From NCBI GenBank assembly GCA_029262615.1, contig JAJCZD010000007.1:62001-126000 (forward strand): a stretch of DNA of 64,000 nucleotides, read 5' to 3'. Positions 1 through 8,304 of this stretch are shown piece after piece. The translations under genes were made by a program, and so were the position numbers. Under the pieces are notes generated by a model that did no database searches, was not told where the DNA came from, and saw only the letters and a list, made by a program, of their open reading frames with translations. The stretch is from Candidatus Babelota bacterium. Lineage in GTDB: Bacteria; Babelota; Babeliae; Babelales; Vermiphilaceae. Every line of letters starts with the position of its first letter. Within the stretch, counting starts at the first letter, position 1.

Positions 1-1
1 T

Positions 2-574
2 GTGCTTAAACTGTATAAAAAGAAATATACTATTACGTTAAAGCAATCGCATGAGGGTGCCATTTTTAATTGTCTGGCAGCAGCAGCAGCAGCTCAATTT
101 TTGTCCATTAGCCATGAGGAAATTATAAGGGGATTAAGTTTACCGCTTACCATTTCAAATAGATTTGAGTCTTTGCAATTGGCAATTTGTGATGGAACTA
201 TTATTAGTGATTGTTATAATGCCAATCCAGAAAGCATGAAATATGCATTACTTGCATTTGATAATATGAATGCATCAGGCAAAAAGATTGCAGTACTGGG
301 CGATATGCTAGAGCTAGGTGTTAATAGCCCATTTTGGCATCGTCAGCTAGGACGGTTTTTGCGTAAAACACCTTCAGTTTCACATGTTATTTTGGTTGGT
401 GATTTGGTTAAGTGGACCCATAAAACAATTCCTGTTAGTCTTAGTTGTGAAATAGTGCCAAATTGGAAAGAAGCTGCAAAGAGTTTAGAAAAACAAGTCG
501 ATGAATCATCAATTGTTTTGGTTAAAGGCTCTTGCGCAATGGGACTTACGAATTTAGTTAAGCAAGTAACATGA
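2..574 (+). CDS. murF: UDP-N-acetylmuramoyl-tripeptide--D-alanyl-D-alanine ligase MurF, C-terminal part
   Basis: This is the C-terminal ~190 residues of a Mur ligase; the N-terminal half with the ATP-binding loop lies outside the window. The DCYNANPESM stretch and the KKIAVLGDMLELG stretch are typical of the MurF C-terminal domain. MurF adds D-Ala-D-Ala to the UDP-MurNAc-tripeptide in the cytoplasm, the last soluble precursor step before the lipid stage. Its stop overlaps the start of rsmH by 4 bases (ATGA), so the two are translationally coupled. The apparent GTG start at base 2 is an artefact of the window edge. Confidence 0.93.
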   Translation: MLKLYKKKYTITLKQSHEGAIFNCLAAAAAAQFLSISHEEIIRGLSLPLTISNRFESLQLAICDGTIISDCYNANPESMKYALLAFDNMNASGKKIAVLGDMLELGVNSPFWHRQLGRFLRKTPSVSHVILVGDLVKWTHKTIPVSLSCEIVPNWKEAAKSLEKQVDESSIVLVKGSCAMGLTNLVKQVT

Positions 575-1479
575 GTGAAACAAATATTCAACTCCATAAA
601 CCAGTTTTAACCCAAGAGGTATTGCATTATTTAGATCCCCAACCTAATAAAACGTATCTTGATGTTACGTTTGGTTCTGGAGGTCATACTCGTGCAATTT
701 TGGAAAAAGAACCTCGGTGTAAAGTAATTGCACTTGATTGGGACACTAAAGCATTAGAGGTGTACGGCCAGCCCCTCAAGCAAGAATTTGGTGATAGACT
801 AACATTGTTGTGGGGAAATTTTGCACTTTTATACAAAATCCTCAAAAAGGAACGCATACAGTCGGTGGATGGCATTTTAGCTGACTTTGGCACATCTCAA
901 ATTCAAATTTTTACGCGTCCCGGATTTTCAGTGTATCGCGATTCGCTGCTTGATATGCGTATGTCTCCTGCACATCAAAAAACAACTGCGGCAGAAGTGA
1001 TAAACCAAGCAGATGAAAAAACATTAGCAACTATTTTTAAGGATTTGGGTGAGGAGCGCTATTCTCGCAGAATAGCATGGGCTATAACCCAGGAACGAAA
1101 AAAGAAAAAAATTGTTAAGACCCTTCATCTTGCAAAAATAATTGAAAAAATTGTTCCATATAATCCACGACTAAAAATTCATCCAGCAACCCGAGTTTTT
1201 CAAGCCTTGCGAATTTATATTAATGAAGAATTAAATAATATAAATGCCTTTTTGAGCAGTGCTGTAAAACTTATTTCGGGTGACGGAAGGTTAGTATGTA
1301 TAAGCTTTCATTCACTTGAGGATAGAATCGTTAAAAATTTTTTTAAAAAGGCTTGCCAAGAAGAAATTTTGAGCATACTTACACCAAAAGTGATTACGGC
1401 AAGTGAAGAAGAATTACGAGAAAATTCGGCATCTCGCTCGGCTCGATTACGTGCTGCGCAGGTCATTAAAAAAAGTTGA
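571..1479 (+). CDS. rsmH: 16S rRNA (cytosine-1402-N4)-methyltransferase RsmH
   Basis: RsmH (MraW) methylates N4 of C1402 in the P site of 16S rRNA using SAM. The protein opens with HKPVLTQEVL, followed by the SAM-binding loop (VTFGSGGHTRAIL, residues ~32-44) and later VCISFHSLEDRIVK near residue 250, all typical of the family. The ~302-residue length is normal. It sits directly behind murF with an ATGA overlap; in many bacteria rsmH belongs to the division and cell-wall cluster, but here ftsL and ftsI do not follow. The ending SASRSARLRAA matches the family. Confidence 0.96.
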   Translation: MSETNIQLHKPVLTQEVLHYLDPQPNKTYLDVTFGSGGHTRAILEKEPRCKVIALDWDTKALEVYGQPLKQEFGDRLTLLWGNFALLYKILKKERIQSVDGILADFGTSQIQIFTRPGFSVYRDSLLDMRMSPAHQKTTAAEVINQADEKTLATIFKDLGEERYSRRIAWAITQERKKKKIVKTLHLAKIIEKIVPYNPRLKIHPATRVFQALRIYINEELNNINAFLSSAVKLISGDGRLVCISFHSLEDRIVKNFFKKACQEEILSILTPKVITASEEELRENSASRSARLRAAQVIKKS

Positions 1480-1570
1480 CAAAACATCTTGAGCAAGTAT
1501 CATGAGTGTGCAAATGGTAACAAATTTTTTGCCAAAAAAGAGAGTACTATAACCTCTAGAGGCCTATGAC

Positions 1571-1834
1571 ATGGAAATAACAGAAGTTAAGGTTTATCCA
1601 GCAAAAGAAAGTGGACGATTAAAGGCATATGCAACAATTGTTTTTGATAGTAGCTTTATCATTCGTGATCTGAAAGTTATTGAGGGCAATAAAGGATATT
1701 TCGTATCTATGCCTTCTCGCAAGCGGAAAGATGGCACCTTTAGGGACATTGTTCACCCATTAAATTCTGATACCCGTTCTTCTATTGAGAATTTGGTAAT
1801 CGAGGAATTTAAAAAAGTAATGGGCGAAGTATAA
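1571..1834 (+). CDS. spoVG: SpoVG family regulator
   Basis: This 87-residue protein is full length for SpoVG: it starts MEITEVKVYP, has the AYATIVFDSSFIIRDLKVI core and the FVSMPSRKRKDGTFRDIVHP signature. SpoVG proteins are small nucleic-acid-binding regulators found also in non-sporulating bacteria. A possible -10 (TATAAC, 1548-1553) lies just upstream, and the palindrome CCTCTAGAGG (1554-1563) would be at the start of the transcript; the -35 is not convincing. It stands alone between rsmH and a tRNA. The target in this organism is unknown. Confidence 0.95.
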   Translation: MEITEVKVYPAKESGRLKAYATIVFDSSFIIRDLKVIEGNKGYFVSMPSRKRKDGTFRDIVHPLNSDTRSSIENLVIEEFKKVMGEV

Positions 1835-1850
1835 AAATACCAAAAGATAG

Positions 1851-1879
1851 TTGGTAATAAGCTTTTCTTATAGTATACT
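1851..1879 (+). promoter_or_regulatory. sigma70-type promoter of tRNA-Gln
   Basis: TTGGTA (1851-1856) and TATACT (1874-1879) are separated by 17 bases and lie 25 bases upstream of the tRNA. The TATAGTATACTT context recurs before several other genes in the window, for example maf. Confidence 0.6.
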
Positions 1880-1904
1880 TATTGAAAATACTCTATTTAT
1901 TCTT

Positions 1905-1979
1905 TGGGGCGTAGCCAAGCGGTAAGGCACCAGGTTTTGGTCCTGGCATGCGGAGGTTCGAATCCTCCCGCCCCAGCCA
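1905..1979 (+). tRNA. tRNA-Gln (TTG anticodon)
   Basis: A complete cloverleaf can be folded. The acceptor stem TGGGGCG (1905-1911) pairs with CGCCCCA (1969-1975), followed by discriminator G and an encoded CCA (1977-1979). The anticodon stem CCAGG/CCTGG encloses the loop TTTTGGT, giving anticodon TTG (reads CAA, Gln). The T arm is GGAGG-TTCGAAT-CCTCC. The U1-A72 pair is typical of glutamine tRNA. Confidence 0.96.
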
Positions 1980-2022
1980 ATCTTCTCTTTTCCAGGTCTT
2001 TCGGCTCGGCAATTTTCATTTA

Positions 2023-2055
2023 GTAGGTCATCTATTAAACCTACACAGTTTTTTT
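2023..2055 (+). terminator. Rho-independent terminator after tRNA-Gln
   Basis: The arms GTAGGT (2023-2028) and ACCTAC (2039-2044) form a short hairpin followed by a run of seven T (2049-2055). It is placed to end the tRNA transcript. The stem is only 6 bp, so strength is uncertain. Confidence 0.5.
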
Positions 2056-2157
2056 ATAAGTTTATTTATTCAGATTTATCATGTTTGCTAAATCACGAGA
2101 CAAAAAATTATGGAGTGATTTCTGTTTGTATTGAAACTTCAAAAATAAACTTTGATG

Positions 2158-2946
2158 TTATTCGACTGACACATCAAATTCAATTAGTTCCATATAATCT
2201 ACCTCACCTGCACCAGGTATAAACTTTCTGTCACCGTGTTTCTTATTTTCTTTGTTCCATCGAGATCGCCAATAAACGCTTCTTGGCATATACCTCATCA
2301 TAAGATCTTGGCATTCGGGACTCAATGATTTTTCTTTCCCTTCTTTGGTCGTAGTCCATTCCTCTTTAACACACTCTCTGAATCTTTCTGCAAACCTCGA
2401 TCCACGCGAAGGAAAGTAGGTATCAGTAATATCACTCATTTGCCTATCTGCTGCTCGCTCTTTTAATGTTCCTAAAATTGCTTCTTCTAACTCTGACATC
2501 TCATAACAAGAATCATAATTGGTTCCTAGAAATGAATGCCCCATACGTGTTCTATCAAATTTATAAGCCCCAATGCCATCTGCTTCAACGATTCCTTCTG
2601 CTGTAACATCAACAGTTACAAAATCTTCTTCTTCATTTTTTTTTACTACGGTATCATATGCTAGCAATTTAGGATTTAGAAGCCCTCCATCACCATGTGT
2701 GTATGGTTTTCTACCTGCTGTAATAAGTGAATGCACGAGAGAAGTGAACCCATCACATTTGCAATCTTCGTGGCAAGTATGTGTGTTGGTTGTAGGTTTT
2801 AATAGCCTCTCAAGTATGGCCAAGCATTTTGCATCTGATCGAGAACATTTGTAACGTGCAACTGCTCGAAAACTAATTTTTTTTGCTATCGCCAAAAGAG
2901 GATTGAAAATATTTATGACCAAAGTTAAAATCAATATTTTTTTCAT
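2158..2946 (-). CDS. Secreted cysteine-containing protein of unknown function
   Basis: I do not recognise this family. The chosen ATG at 2946 has GGAAAG just upstream; an in-frame ATG at 2958 is also possible. The protein (~262 residues) begins with a signal peptide (KKILILTLVINIF... ending near LLAIA). The mature part has several cysteines (KCSRSDAKC, then HTCHEDCKC near residue 60, later single cysteines) that could form disulfides or bind metal. The middle is acidic and the C-terminal third is basic and Arg/Lys/Tyr-rich (RYMPRSVYWRSRW). It lies alone between the tRNA and the sulfotransferase region. An exported, possibly host-directed role is inferred only from the signal peptide and the neighbourhood. 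Confidence 0.7.
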   Translation of the reverse strand: MKKILILTLVINIFNPLLAIAKKISFRAVARYKCSRSDAKCLAILERLLKPTTNTHTCHEDCKCDGFTSLVHSLITAGRKPYTHGDGGLLNPKLLAYDTVVKKNEEEDFVTVDVTAEGIVEADGIGAYKFDRTRMGHSFLGTNYDSCYEMSELEEAILGTLKERAADRQMSDITDTYFPSRGSRFAERFRECVKEEWTTTKEGKEKSLSPECQDLMMRYMPRSVYWRSRWNKENKKHGDRKFIPGAGEVDYMELIEFDVSVE

Positions 2947-3062
2947 TCTTTCCTTCATGTTTTATTTACGAAATTTAATTTTATAATTTTCAGTATAGCC
3001 GATCTAATGGTATACGTCTAAAGGCAAAATCAGGGTTTTACTACAGAAAAACAATGTAGCCA

Positions 3063-3191
3063 TTATCCTCTTGTAAATTCATTATTAAATAAAAATTCTC
3101 TAGCAGCGAAGGCCAATTCTTTCATAAAAACATTTCGTGTTTTTGATTTTTCAAGAATAGAATTTTTTAAGCATGTTGAGCTAAGAAGATA
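3063..3191 (-). pseudogene. Remnant of a second sulfotransferase copy
   Basis: Read on the minus strand, this stretch gives ILEKSKTRNVFMKELAFAAREFL before a stop at 3063-3065. This closely matches IIEKSKTRNVFIKEMGFSAREFL inside the neighbouring sulfotransferase (about 3740-3830). No start codon or PAPS-binding motif accompanies it, so only an internal ~40-residue segment survives. The simplest reading is a tandem duplication followed by deletion. It was found by translating the gap behind the intact copy. Confidence 0.65.
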
Positions 3192-3198
3192 TTCTAAT

Positions 3199-4061
3199 TT
3201 ATTTAAAAAATTTCCGATAATAAACTAAGTTTTCTTTGTATGCTTGTTTGCATATTGCACGGTCACATTCGTCTATTATTTCACTGAAAGTAGGATGATT
3301 ATTTTCATCTACTTCATATGTTCGTGGTTTAACAAAAGTAGTACTATGAATTGCATTTTTATGCAGTGCTGCAAATGATTTCCATATTTACTTTCAAGCC
3401 ATTCTTTTCCATTGAATGAATTCCCAAGATTTTTCCAAACTAATGACTCAACTATAAAATCAATACCAATATGATCACAATATCTTTTAATAGTTTCTTT
3501 TGGGTTCATATATAAATTTTCAGTTCTTATAATGATTGGTTTATTTTTGGCTATAGTGGCTACATTTTCAAATAATTCCCAAGTAGCTTTATATCCTATA
3601 AGATTTTCAAAATGAGGGATCTGAGCAGTACTGACCTTGTTCAAAGCATTATAAAAAGAAATGACAACATGATGTGGATTTCTCAATAAAAAGACTACAT
3701 AAATATTATCTTTTTTTATTAAATCATCATGGAGTAAAAACTCACGAGCACTAAAACCCATTTCTTTAATAAAAACATTTCGCGTTTTTGATTTTTCAAT
3801 GATAGTATTTTTTACTTCTTGATAGGTTGAGAGGGCTTCTGTCCGAAACCAGTCCTTGGTAAGTTCAGGATAGTGAATAAAATCATAAGGTTTGATTAAT
3901 GGTTCGTGCATAATATAAAAATCACCTCGTGATTCCATCATCCTTAAAAAGGCCGTAGAGAGTGAACGAGGGGGAGACACTAAAATAATTATTTTGTTTT
4001 TTCCATAATTTTTGAAGCAAAATAAGCTTAGCCCAATAAGTAGTACCAGTTTTTTGACCAT
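3199..4061 (-). CDS. Sulfotransferase-family protein, probable C-terminal frameshift
   Basis: Family sulfotransferases transfer sulfate from PAPS to hydroxyl or amino groups. The 5'-phosphosulfate loop (SPPRSLSTAFLRMM, residues ~29-42) and the 3'-phosphate region (RNPHHVVISFYNAL) are clear. A short hydrophobic N-terminus (VKKLVLLIGLSLFCF) suggests export or membrane anchoring. GAAAGG precedes the ATG at 4061. The uninterrupted frame stops at 3309, but the -1 frame from the A-run at 3356-3360 continues with NAIHSTTFVKPRTYEVDEN and further sulfotransferase-like sequence to a stop at 3199-3201. One missing A would restore a ~286-residue protein. Whether this is real decay or a sequencing error cannot be told here. 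The acceptor substrate is unknown. Confidence 0.75.
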
Positions 4062-4128
4062 GTTAACCTTTCTGATTGATATAAGTTATAGTATACTTGG
4101 AAAAAACATTATTTAAAAAGCTAAAATT

Positions 4129-4731
4129 ATGAATATATTATTACTTGGTTCCAAATCTGCTTCTCGGCAGATGTTATTAAAACAAATGAACATTCCTTTT
4201 GTATTGATTGATCAGAATGCAGATGAGACTATTTGCGATTGGACCTTGCCATTTGAGCAAGTAGTCAGTTCTATTGCGCGTTATAAGATGAAACAGGTCA
4301 TTATGCCTGCCATTGATAAGCAAGAACTTTTTGTGCTAACTGCTGATACTTTGTCTCAAACACTAGATGGTACAATTAGTGGTAAGCCCACGTGCAGAGA
4401 AGATGCTATTGCAAAATTAAAAGCAGCGCGCAAAGGGATGCGTACCGGAACCACATTTTGCTTGGAAAAAAGAATTTATACATTTGAGCAATGGCAGACA
4501 ATTGACCGGATTGAACAATTTGTTGATGCGCACTATAAGTTTGTTGTTCCAGATAACTGGATTGATCGATATTTAGAGAATTCTAGTAGTTTTGCTTCTT
4601 CAGGAGCGATTGCCATAGAAGAATATGGCAGCCAATTTTTGGAATCTGTTGATGGATCATATACTACTATAATTGGCCTGCCATTATATGAATTACGTTT
4701 AGCTTTAGAAAAAATTGGTTTTTTTAATTAA
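4129..4731 (+). CDS. maf: Maf-like nucleoside triphosphate pyrophosphatase
   Basis: Maf proteins hydrolyse non-canonical or modified nucleoside triphosphates and are linked to septum formation. The N-terminus LLGSKSASRQMLL carries the S-x-S-R phosphate loop; TADTLSQ (near residue 70) and SGKPTCREDA follow, and SVDGSYTTIIGLPLYEL near the C-terminus is characteristic. Length (~200) is normal. A TATACT -10 (4092-4097) lies upstream, inside a palindrome AGTATACT that also offers a -10 to the divergent sulfotransferase gene. The 3' end overlaps the convergent next gene by 4 bases. Confidence 0.92.
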   Translation: MNILLLGSKSASRQMLLKQMNIPFVLIDQNADETICDWTLPFEQVVSSIARYKMKQVIMPAIDKQELFVLTADTLSQTLDGTISGKPTCREDAIAKLKAARKGMRTGTTFCLEKRIYTFEQWQTIDRIEQFVDAHYKFVVPDNWIDRYLENSSSFASSGAIAIEEYGSQFLESVDGSYTTIIGLPLYELRLALEKIGFFN

Positions 4732-5195
4732 TGTACCAATGTTTTTTTTGTTGGATTCCACTGTTTAATTAATTCCTTATACAATCTTTCTTGCATCTCT
4801 TTTCCACTTGCGGCGTTAGTAATCTGTGCTGTTGTGTTTTCTATACTTTGTTGCACCGTATGAGCATCACAGAATGTTGCATCAATATGTTCAACGGTTG
4901 GCATGAGATTGTTGTGTTCTGCGTTTTGCAGCATTTGCTCATTCATCTCATCCAGCAAGAGAGCTTCTAGTAAGCCAAAAAAGTCTTCAATATTGTCTTG
5001 CAGCTCTTCTGGGGATTGATTTTGTTTTCGTGAAAATTCCCTTTTTAGTCCATTTTTTAATGATTTTGAAATCAATTCATGTATTGTTTGTTCATCATGC
5101 TCCATTATCCATTGTAGTAGAGCTATTAATTCATAAGAGATAACAAATTGATTATTCATGGCAAATCCCATTTTGTGAAAATGTAATATTGGCAC
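4728..5195 (-). CDS. Hypothetical acidic/helical protein downstream of htpX
   Basis: No family recognised. The protein (155 residues from GTG at 5195; internal ATGs at residues 9 and 13 are alternatives, and MNNQFVISYELIALLQWI looks like a natural start) has no signal peptide and is predicted helical, rich in Glu, Gln and Asn, with segments such as EELQDNIEDFFGLLEALLLDEMNEQML. It follows htpX on the same strand after 37 bases and may be co-transcribed with it. Its 3' end overlaps maf by 4 bases. Confidence 0.6.
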   Translation of the reverse strand: MPILHFHKMGFAMNNQFVISYELIALLQWIMEHDEQTIHELISKSLKNGLKREFSRKQNQSPEELQDNIEDFFGLLEALLLDEMNEQMLQNAEHNNLMPTVEHIDATFCDAHTVQQSIENTTAQITNAASGKEMQERLYKELIKQWNPTKKTLVH

Positions 5196-5232
5196 CCTCT
5201 AATTTTTAGGATTACCTGATTTTTTATATAGA

Positions 5233-6060
5233 TTAAAACATTCTTTGTGCAATTTTTTGTAAACGCGCAATCCGAGCCTCCATTGGAGGATGAGTTGAAA
5301 GTAAATTGATCAATCCTTTGGCGCTGAAGGGATTTACGATAAACAGAGAGGAGGCTAACGCATATTTTTTGCCCTCCTTCTTATGTTGCATATTATGTTT
5401 TTGTAATTTTTTAAGCGCTGCCGCAAGGGCTAAAGGATCCATGCTGGCAAAAGAGCCGGTCTCATCGGCTAAGTATTCTCTTGAACGAGAAACAGCCAGC
5501 TGAACAAGGGTTGCAGAAAGGGGGATAGCAACCAAAGTTAATATCCCGGTTAATGGATTTTTTCGCTCGTTGGTCTTTTGGTAGCGCATATAATTAGTAG
5601 CAGTAGCAATCGTTGCCGCAATAGTAGCAATCAGAACATCTCTATTTTTAATATGCGATAATTCATGTGCTAATACGCCACGAAGCTCATCTTTATCTAG
5701 CGTATTAATCATTCCCGAGGTTACGGCTATTGACCCATTTTTAGGGTTTCGGCCTGTTGCAAATGCATTGGCCATAGGTGTTTCAACTATCCATAATTTT
5801 GGCATTGGTAGTTTCATTTGCGCACACAATTGTTTCACAATCTCATAAATAAACTCATACTTTTGTTTATCAAGTGGTTTTGCACGGAACAAATTTAAAA
5901 CAATTTTGTCTGAAAAAAAATACATAATGCCATTAAAGATCATTGCTATGCAAAATGTAACAATTAAACCCTTGAGACCACCTACTAAATATCCAATTGT
6001 TAAAAACAAGCCCGTTAGGACCAACAATAAAATATACGTTTTAAGTCTGTTATAAAACAT
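5233..6060 (-). CDS. htpX: HtpX-like M48 membrane metalloprotease
   Basis: HtpX is an inner-membrane zinc protease that degrades damaged membrane proteins. The zinc motif HELSH is at residues 132-136, and the downstream SREYLADE supplies the third zinc ligand. Two N-terminal membrane segments (residues ~8-28 and ~31-50) and two more after the active site (~143-160 and ~175-190) fit the family, as does the 275-residue length. It lies downstream of an HspR-like regulator on the same strand (128-base gap), so heat or envelope-stress control is plausible. Confidence 0.95.
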   Translation of the reverse strand: MFYNRLKTYILLLVLTGLFLTIGYLVGGLKGLIVTFCIAMIFNGIMYFFSDKIVLNLFRAKPLDKQKYEFIYEIVKQLCAQMKLPMPKLWIVETPMANAFATGRNPKNGSIAVTSGMINTLDKDELRGVLAHELSHIKNRDVLIATIAATIATATNYMRYQKTNERKNPLTGILTLVAIPLSATLVQLAVSRSREYLADETGSFASMDPLALAAALKKLQKHNMQHKKEGKKYALASSLFIVNPFSAKGLINLLSTHPPMEARIARLQKIAQRMF

Positions 6061-6188
6061 GTCGTTCCTTTTTTATACTATTCGTATCTTTCGATAAACT
6101 CTCCAACCATCACCGAAGCTATATTAGACTAAAAAACTATGGTGGGAATGGCTATATATTTTATTTTGAGTGTCCTGTTTGTCAGGTT

Positions 6189-6644
6189 TTATTCTTGGTC
6201 ATATTCAATTTCCCAACTATCAATTTCAATCTGTTGTGCTTTGTCAGATTCTGAATTACGTTCCATCTTTTTTTGTTGTTTAATTTTCAATAACTGCGTT
6301 GCGCTTGCTTTTGCTAATAGCTTGGTTTCTTTTTCTTGTTCATTAAGCTCTAATTGTGTTTTTTCAAAAACCTTATTCATGTCATCTTGCAGTTTCTTTA
6401 TTTGCTTTTTGAGCTTCAAAATCATCTCAACTCCGGCTAAATTAATGCCGAGTTGATGGGTAAGATAAATGACCTCCTCGAGGCGGTCCACATCTTCTTC
6501 GGAGAATAATCGGGTATTGCCACTCGAACGCTGGGGGGTAATAAGTCCTTGTTTTTCATATAAACGGATCGTCTGCTGGTGGACTGAGAACATTTTTGCT
6601 ACTGCTGAAATTGAGAAGTAACCTTTTTTTCGCTTTATTTTCAT
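6189..6644 (-). CDS. hspR: HspR-like MerR-family transcriptional regulator
   Basis: The N-terminal winged helix-turn-helix (YFSISAVAKMFSVHQQTIRLYE, then GLITPQRSSGNTRLFSEEDV) is that of the MerR/HspR group; HspR proteins repress chaperone genes. A long coiled coil (residues ~65-120) follows and would mediate dimerisation. No metal-binding cysteine pattern is present. I place the start at ATG 6644 rather than TTG 6659: the promoter at 6666-6694 would start transcription only a few bases before the TTG. The next gene downstream is htpX. DnaK lies 6 kb away and shows no obvious copy of the palindrome found here. Confidence 0.85.
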   Translation of the reverse strand: MKIKRKKGYFSISAVAKMFSVHQQTIRLYEKQGLITPQRSSGNTRLFSEEDVDRLEEVIYLTHQLGINLAGVEMILKLKKQIKKLQDDMNKVFEKTQLELNEQEKETKLLAKASATQLLKIKQQKKMERNSESDKAQQIEIDSWEIEYDQE

Positions 6645-6665
6645 CTTTTTTGCTTCCAAGCCTAG

Positions 6666-6694
6666 ATAATAACCTTTTGGTTATTTTAACACAA
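6666..6694 (-). promoter_or_regulatory. hspR promoter with palindromic operator candidate
   Basis: On the minus strand TTGTGT (6694-6689) and TATTAT (6671-6666) are 17 bases apart. The spacer and the start of the -10 are covered by a 16-base palindrome, ATAACC-4 bases-GGTTAT (6669-6684). MerR-family proteins bind palindromes in the promoter spacer, so autoregulation by the adjacent regulator is a natural inference. The half-site (G/A)TAACCTTTT also appears at 6619 and, inverted, at 6703. Confidence 0.55.
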
Positions 6695-6699
6695 AATGA

Positions 6700-8304
6700 C
6701 TAAAAGGTTACTAATCCATAATCATTTTCATCTAACTGGAAATCTTTAATCGGATTAAAATAAACTAAGGAAGAGGTTTGCAACCTACATGCTTCATTGT
6801 AAGATTGAGTAACTTGTGGATAATATTGCGCGCCCTCTTTGAGTGTTCTCTTTTGGGTTTCAAAATCAACATGATACAAACCAAAATGAGCATTGTAATT
6901 GCCCCATTCATAGTTGTCCATCAATGACCAATAAAAATAACCTTTTACATTAGCACCATCTTGAATCGCCTTTGAGATCGCATAGAGATATCTTTTCATA
7001 TGCCGTTCTCGTTGTGCATTATCATCAGTCCCAATACCATTTTCAGTCACATAAATTGGTATCTGTAATGGCAGGGCGATTTTGTTATTCAATTCATTAA
7101 TTGCTCGATATAACCCTTCAGGGTATACATAATAATTTTCATTTGCAGTTTTTTCTTCCCATTTAGGATGGAACCGTTGTGTGCTTTTAAAATAAGTATG
7201 ACCATAATAGTTGAGACCAATAAAATCCAAACTTTTTGGTGCATTTTTATTTTCGTGATTGATGCTTACTTTAAATGGGATTGAAACATTAAATGTTCCT
7301 TTATTAAAGAAATCAAAAAAGCAATCATCAACTAGCTTTTTGCCCATGTAACAAAACAACCGATCAACTGGATGCCAGATGCGCCATGGGTCAAGTTGAT
7401 AAATATTTTTTAAAATACCAACCTGTACCTTTGAATCTTGTTTTTTTATTTCTTTATAAACTTGTACATGAGTCTCAAGCATATTTTTTAATACTGTTGC
7501 GGCTAAATGCATATCTTTTTTGAACGGAGGTTTATCGCCGAGTAAATAACTGGGCATTGCATAACCAGAAGGGGAATTGAAGGTCAGGTACATATGTACC
7601 TTGCCGGCAAGAGCTTCAGATAATTTTTCACAAAACTCTACAAAGTAACCAATATTTTCTTCTTTCTCAAAACCACCTTTCTCTAAAAACCAAATTGGGT
7701 CTGTGTAGTGATGAATAGTAATAACCGGTTTAATATTATTTTTAATTAGTGCATCACAAAAATCTGCATAATGTTGTAGTACCTTATTATCAAATTTACT
7801 TAGCTGTGGTTCAATCTTGCTCCATTCAACAGAGAATCGATAGGCATTACAACCGATATCTTTTAATAATTGAATATCATCAAAGCAGCATGAGTAACCC
7901 TCGCAGGCTTTGCCAGGAAATACAAAATCCTTTTTATTTTGCAATTGGCTAGCCCATGGAGAATTTGATGACCAAGAATTATTGTCGCAATCTTCTTCTA
8001 TTTGATGAGCCGAAGTTCCAGCACCCCACAGGAAATTATGCGGAAATGCGAGGTTATTAGTGTTTATAGTTTTCCAATTCCAATATAGATTGGATCGATA
8101 CTTTTGGTTCCATAAATGGGTGCCATAAGCAACAGCACCGGCACCAATAAGCAATCCACCAGTAACTTCTAATTTATCTTTATCACAAACATCCCAGAAA
8201 TTAGTTGCAAATGTGGATAAACGAGAAACAGGGTTATCCATTGGTTTAGTTGAAAAAAAGAAAAAAGGAACAAAAAGTAAAAGATATTTTTTAATATTAT
8301 GCAT
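6700..8304 (-). CDS. GH1-family beta-glucosidase-like exported protein lacking the acid/base Glu
   Basis: Glycoside hydrolase family 1 fold: FLWGAGTSAHQIEED near the start of the domain, RFSVEWSKIEP, the nucleophile motif VTENGIG (Glu codon 7042-7044) and YFYWSLMDNYEWGNY near the end. In the usual TFNEP motif the acid/base glutamate is replaced: the sequence reads TFNSPSG, with the Ser codon at 7573-7575. Retaining hydrolysis should therefore be impaired, as in plant myrosinases, which have Gln at this place. The start at 8304 is supported by GGAGG at 8310-8314 and a signal peptide (YLLLFVPFFFFSTKP); an upstream in-frame extension to 8409 is unlikely. About 534 residues, slightly long because of the N-terminal export region. 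Substrate unknown. Confidence 0.85.
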   Translation of the reverse strand: MHNIKKYLLLFVPFFFFSTKPMDNPVSRLSTFATNFWDVCDKDKLEVTGGLLIGAGAVAYGTHLWNQKYRSNLYWNWKTINTNNLAFPHNFLWGAGTSAHQIEEDCDNNSWSSNSPWASQLQNKKDFVFPGKACEGYSCCFDDIQLLKDIGCNAYRFSVEWSKIEPQLSKFDNKVLQHYADFCDALIKNNIKPVITIHHYTDPIWFLEKGGFEKEENIGYFVEFCEKLSEALAGKVHMYLTFNSPSGYAMPSYLLGDKPPFKKDMHLAATVLKNMLETHVQVYKEIKKQDSKVQVGILKNIYQLDPWRIWHPVDRLFCYMGKKLVDDCFFDFFNKGTFNVSIPFKVSINHENKNAPKSLDFIGLNYYGHTYFKSTQRFHPKWEEKTANENYYVYPEGLYRAINELNNKIALPLQIPIYVTENGIGTDDNAQRERHMKRYLYAISKAIQDGANVKGYFYWSLMDNYEWGNYNAHFGLYHVDFETQKRTLKEGAQYYPQVTQSYNEACRLQTSSLVYFNPIKDFQLDENDYGLVTF

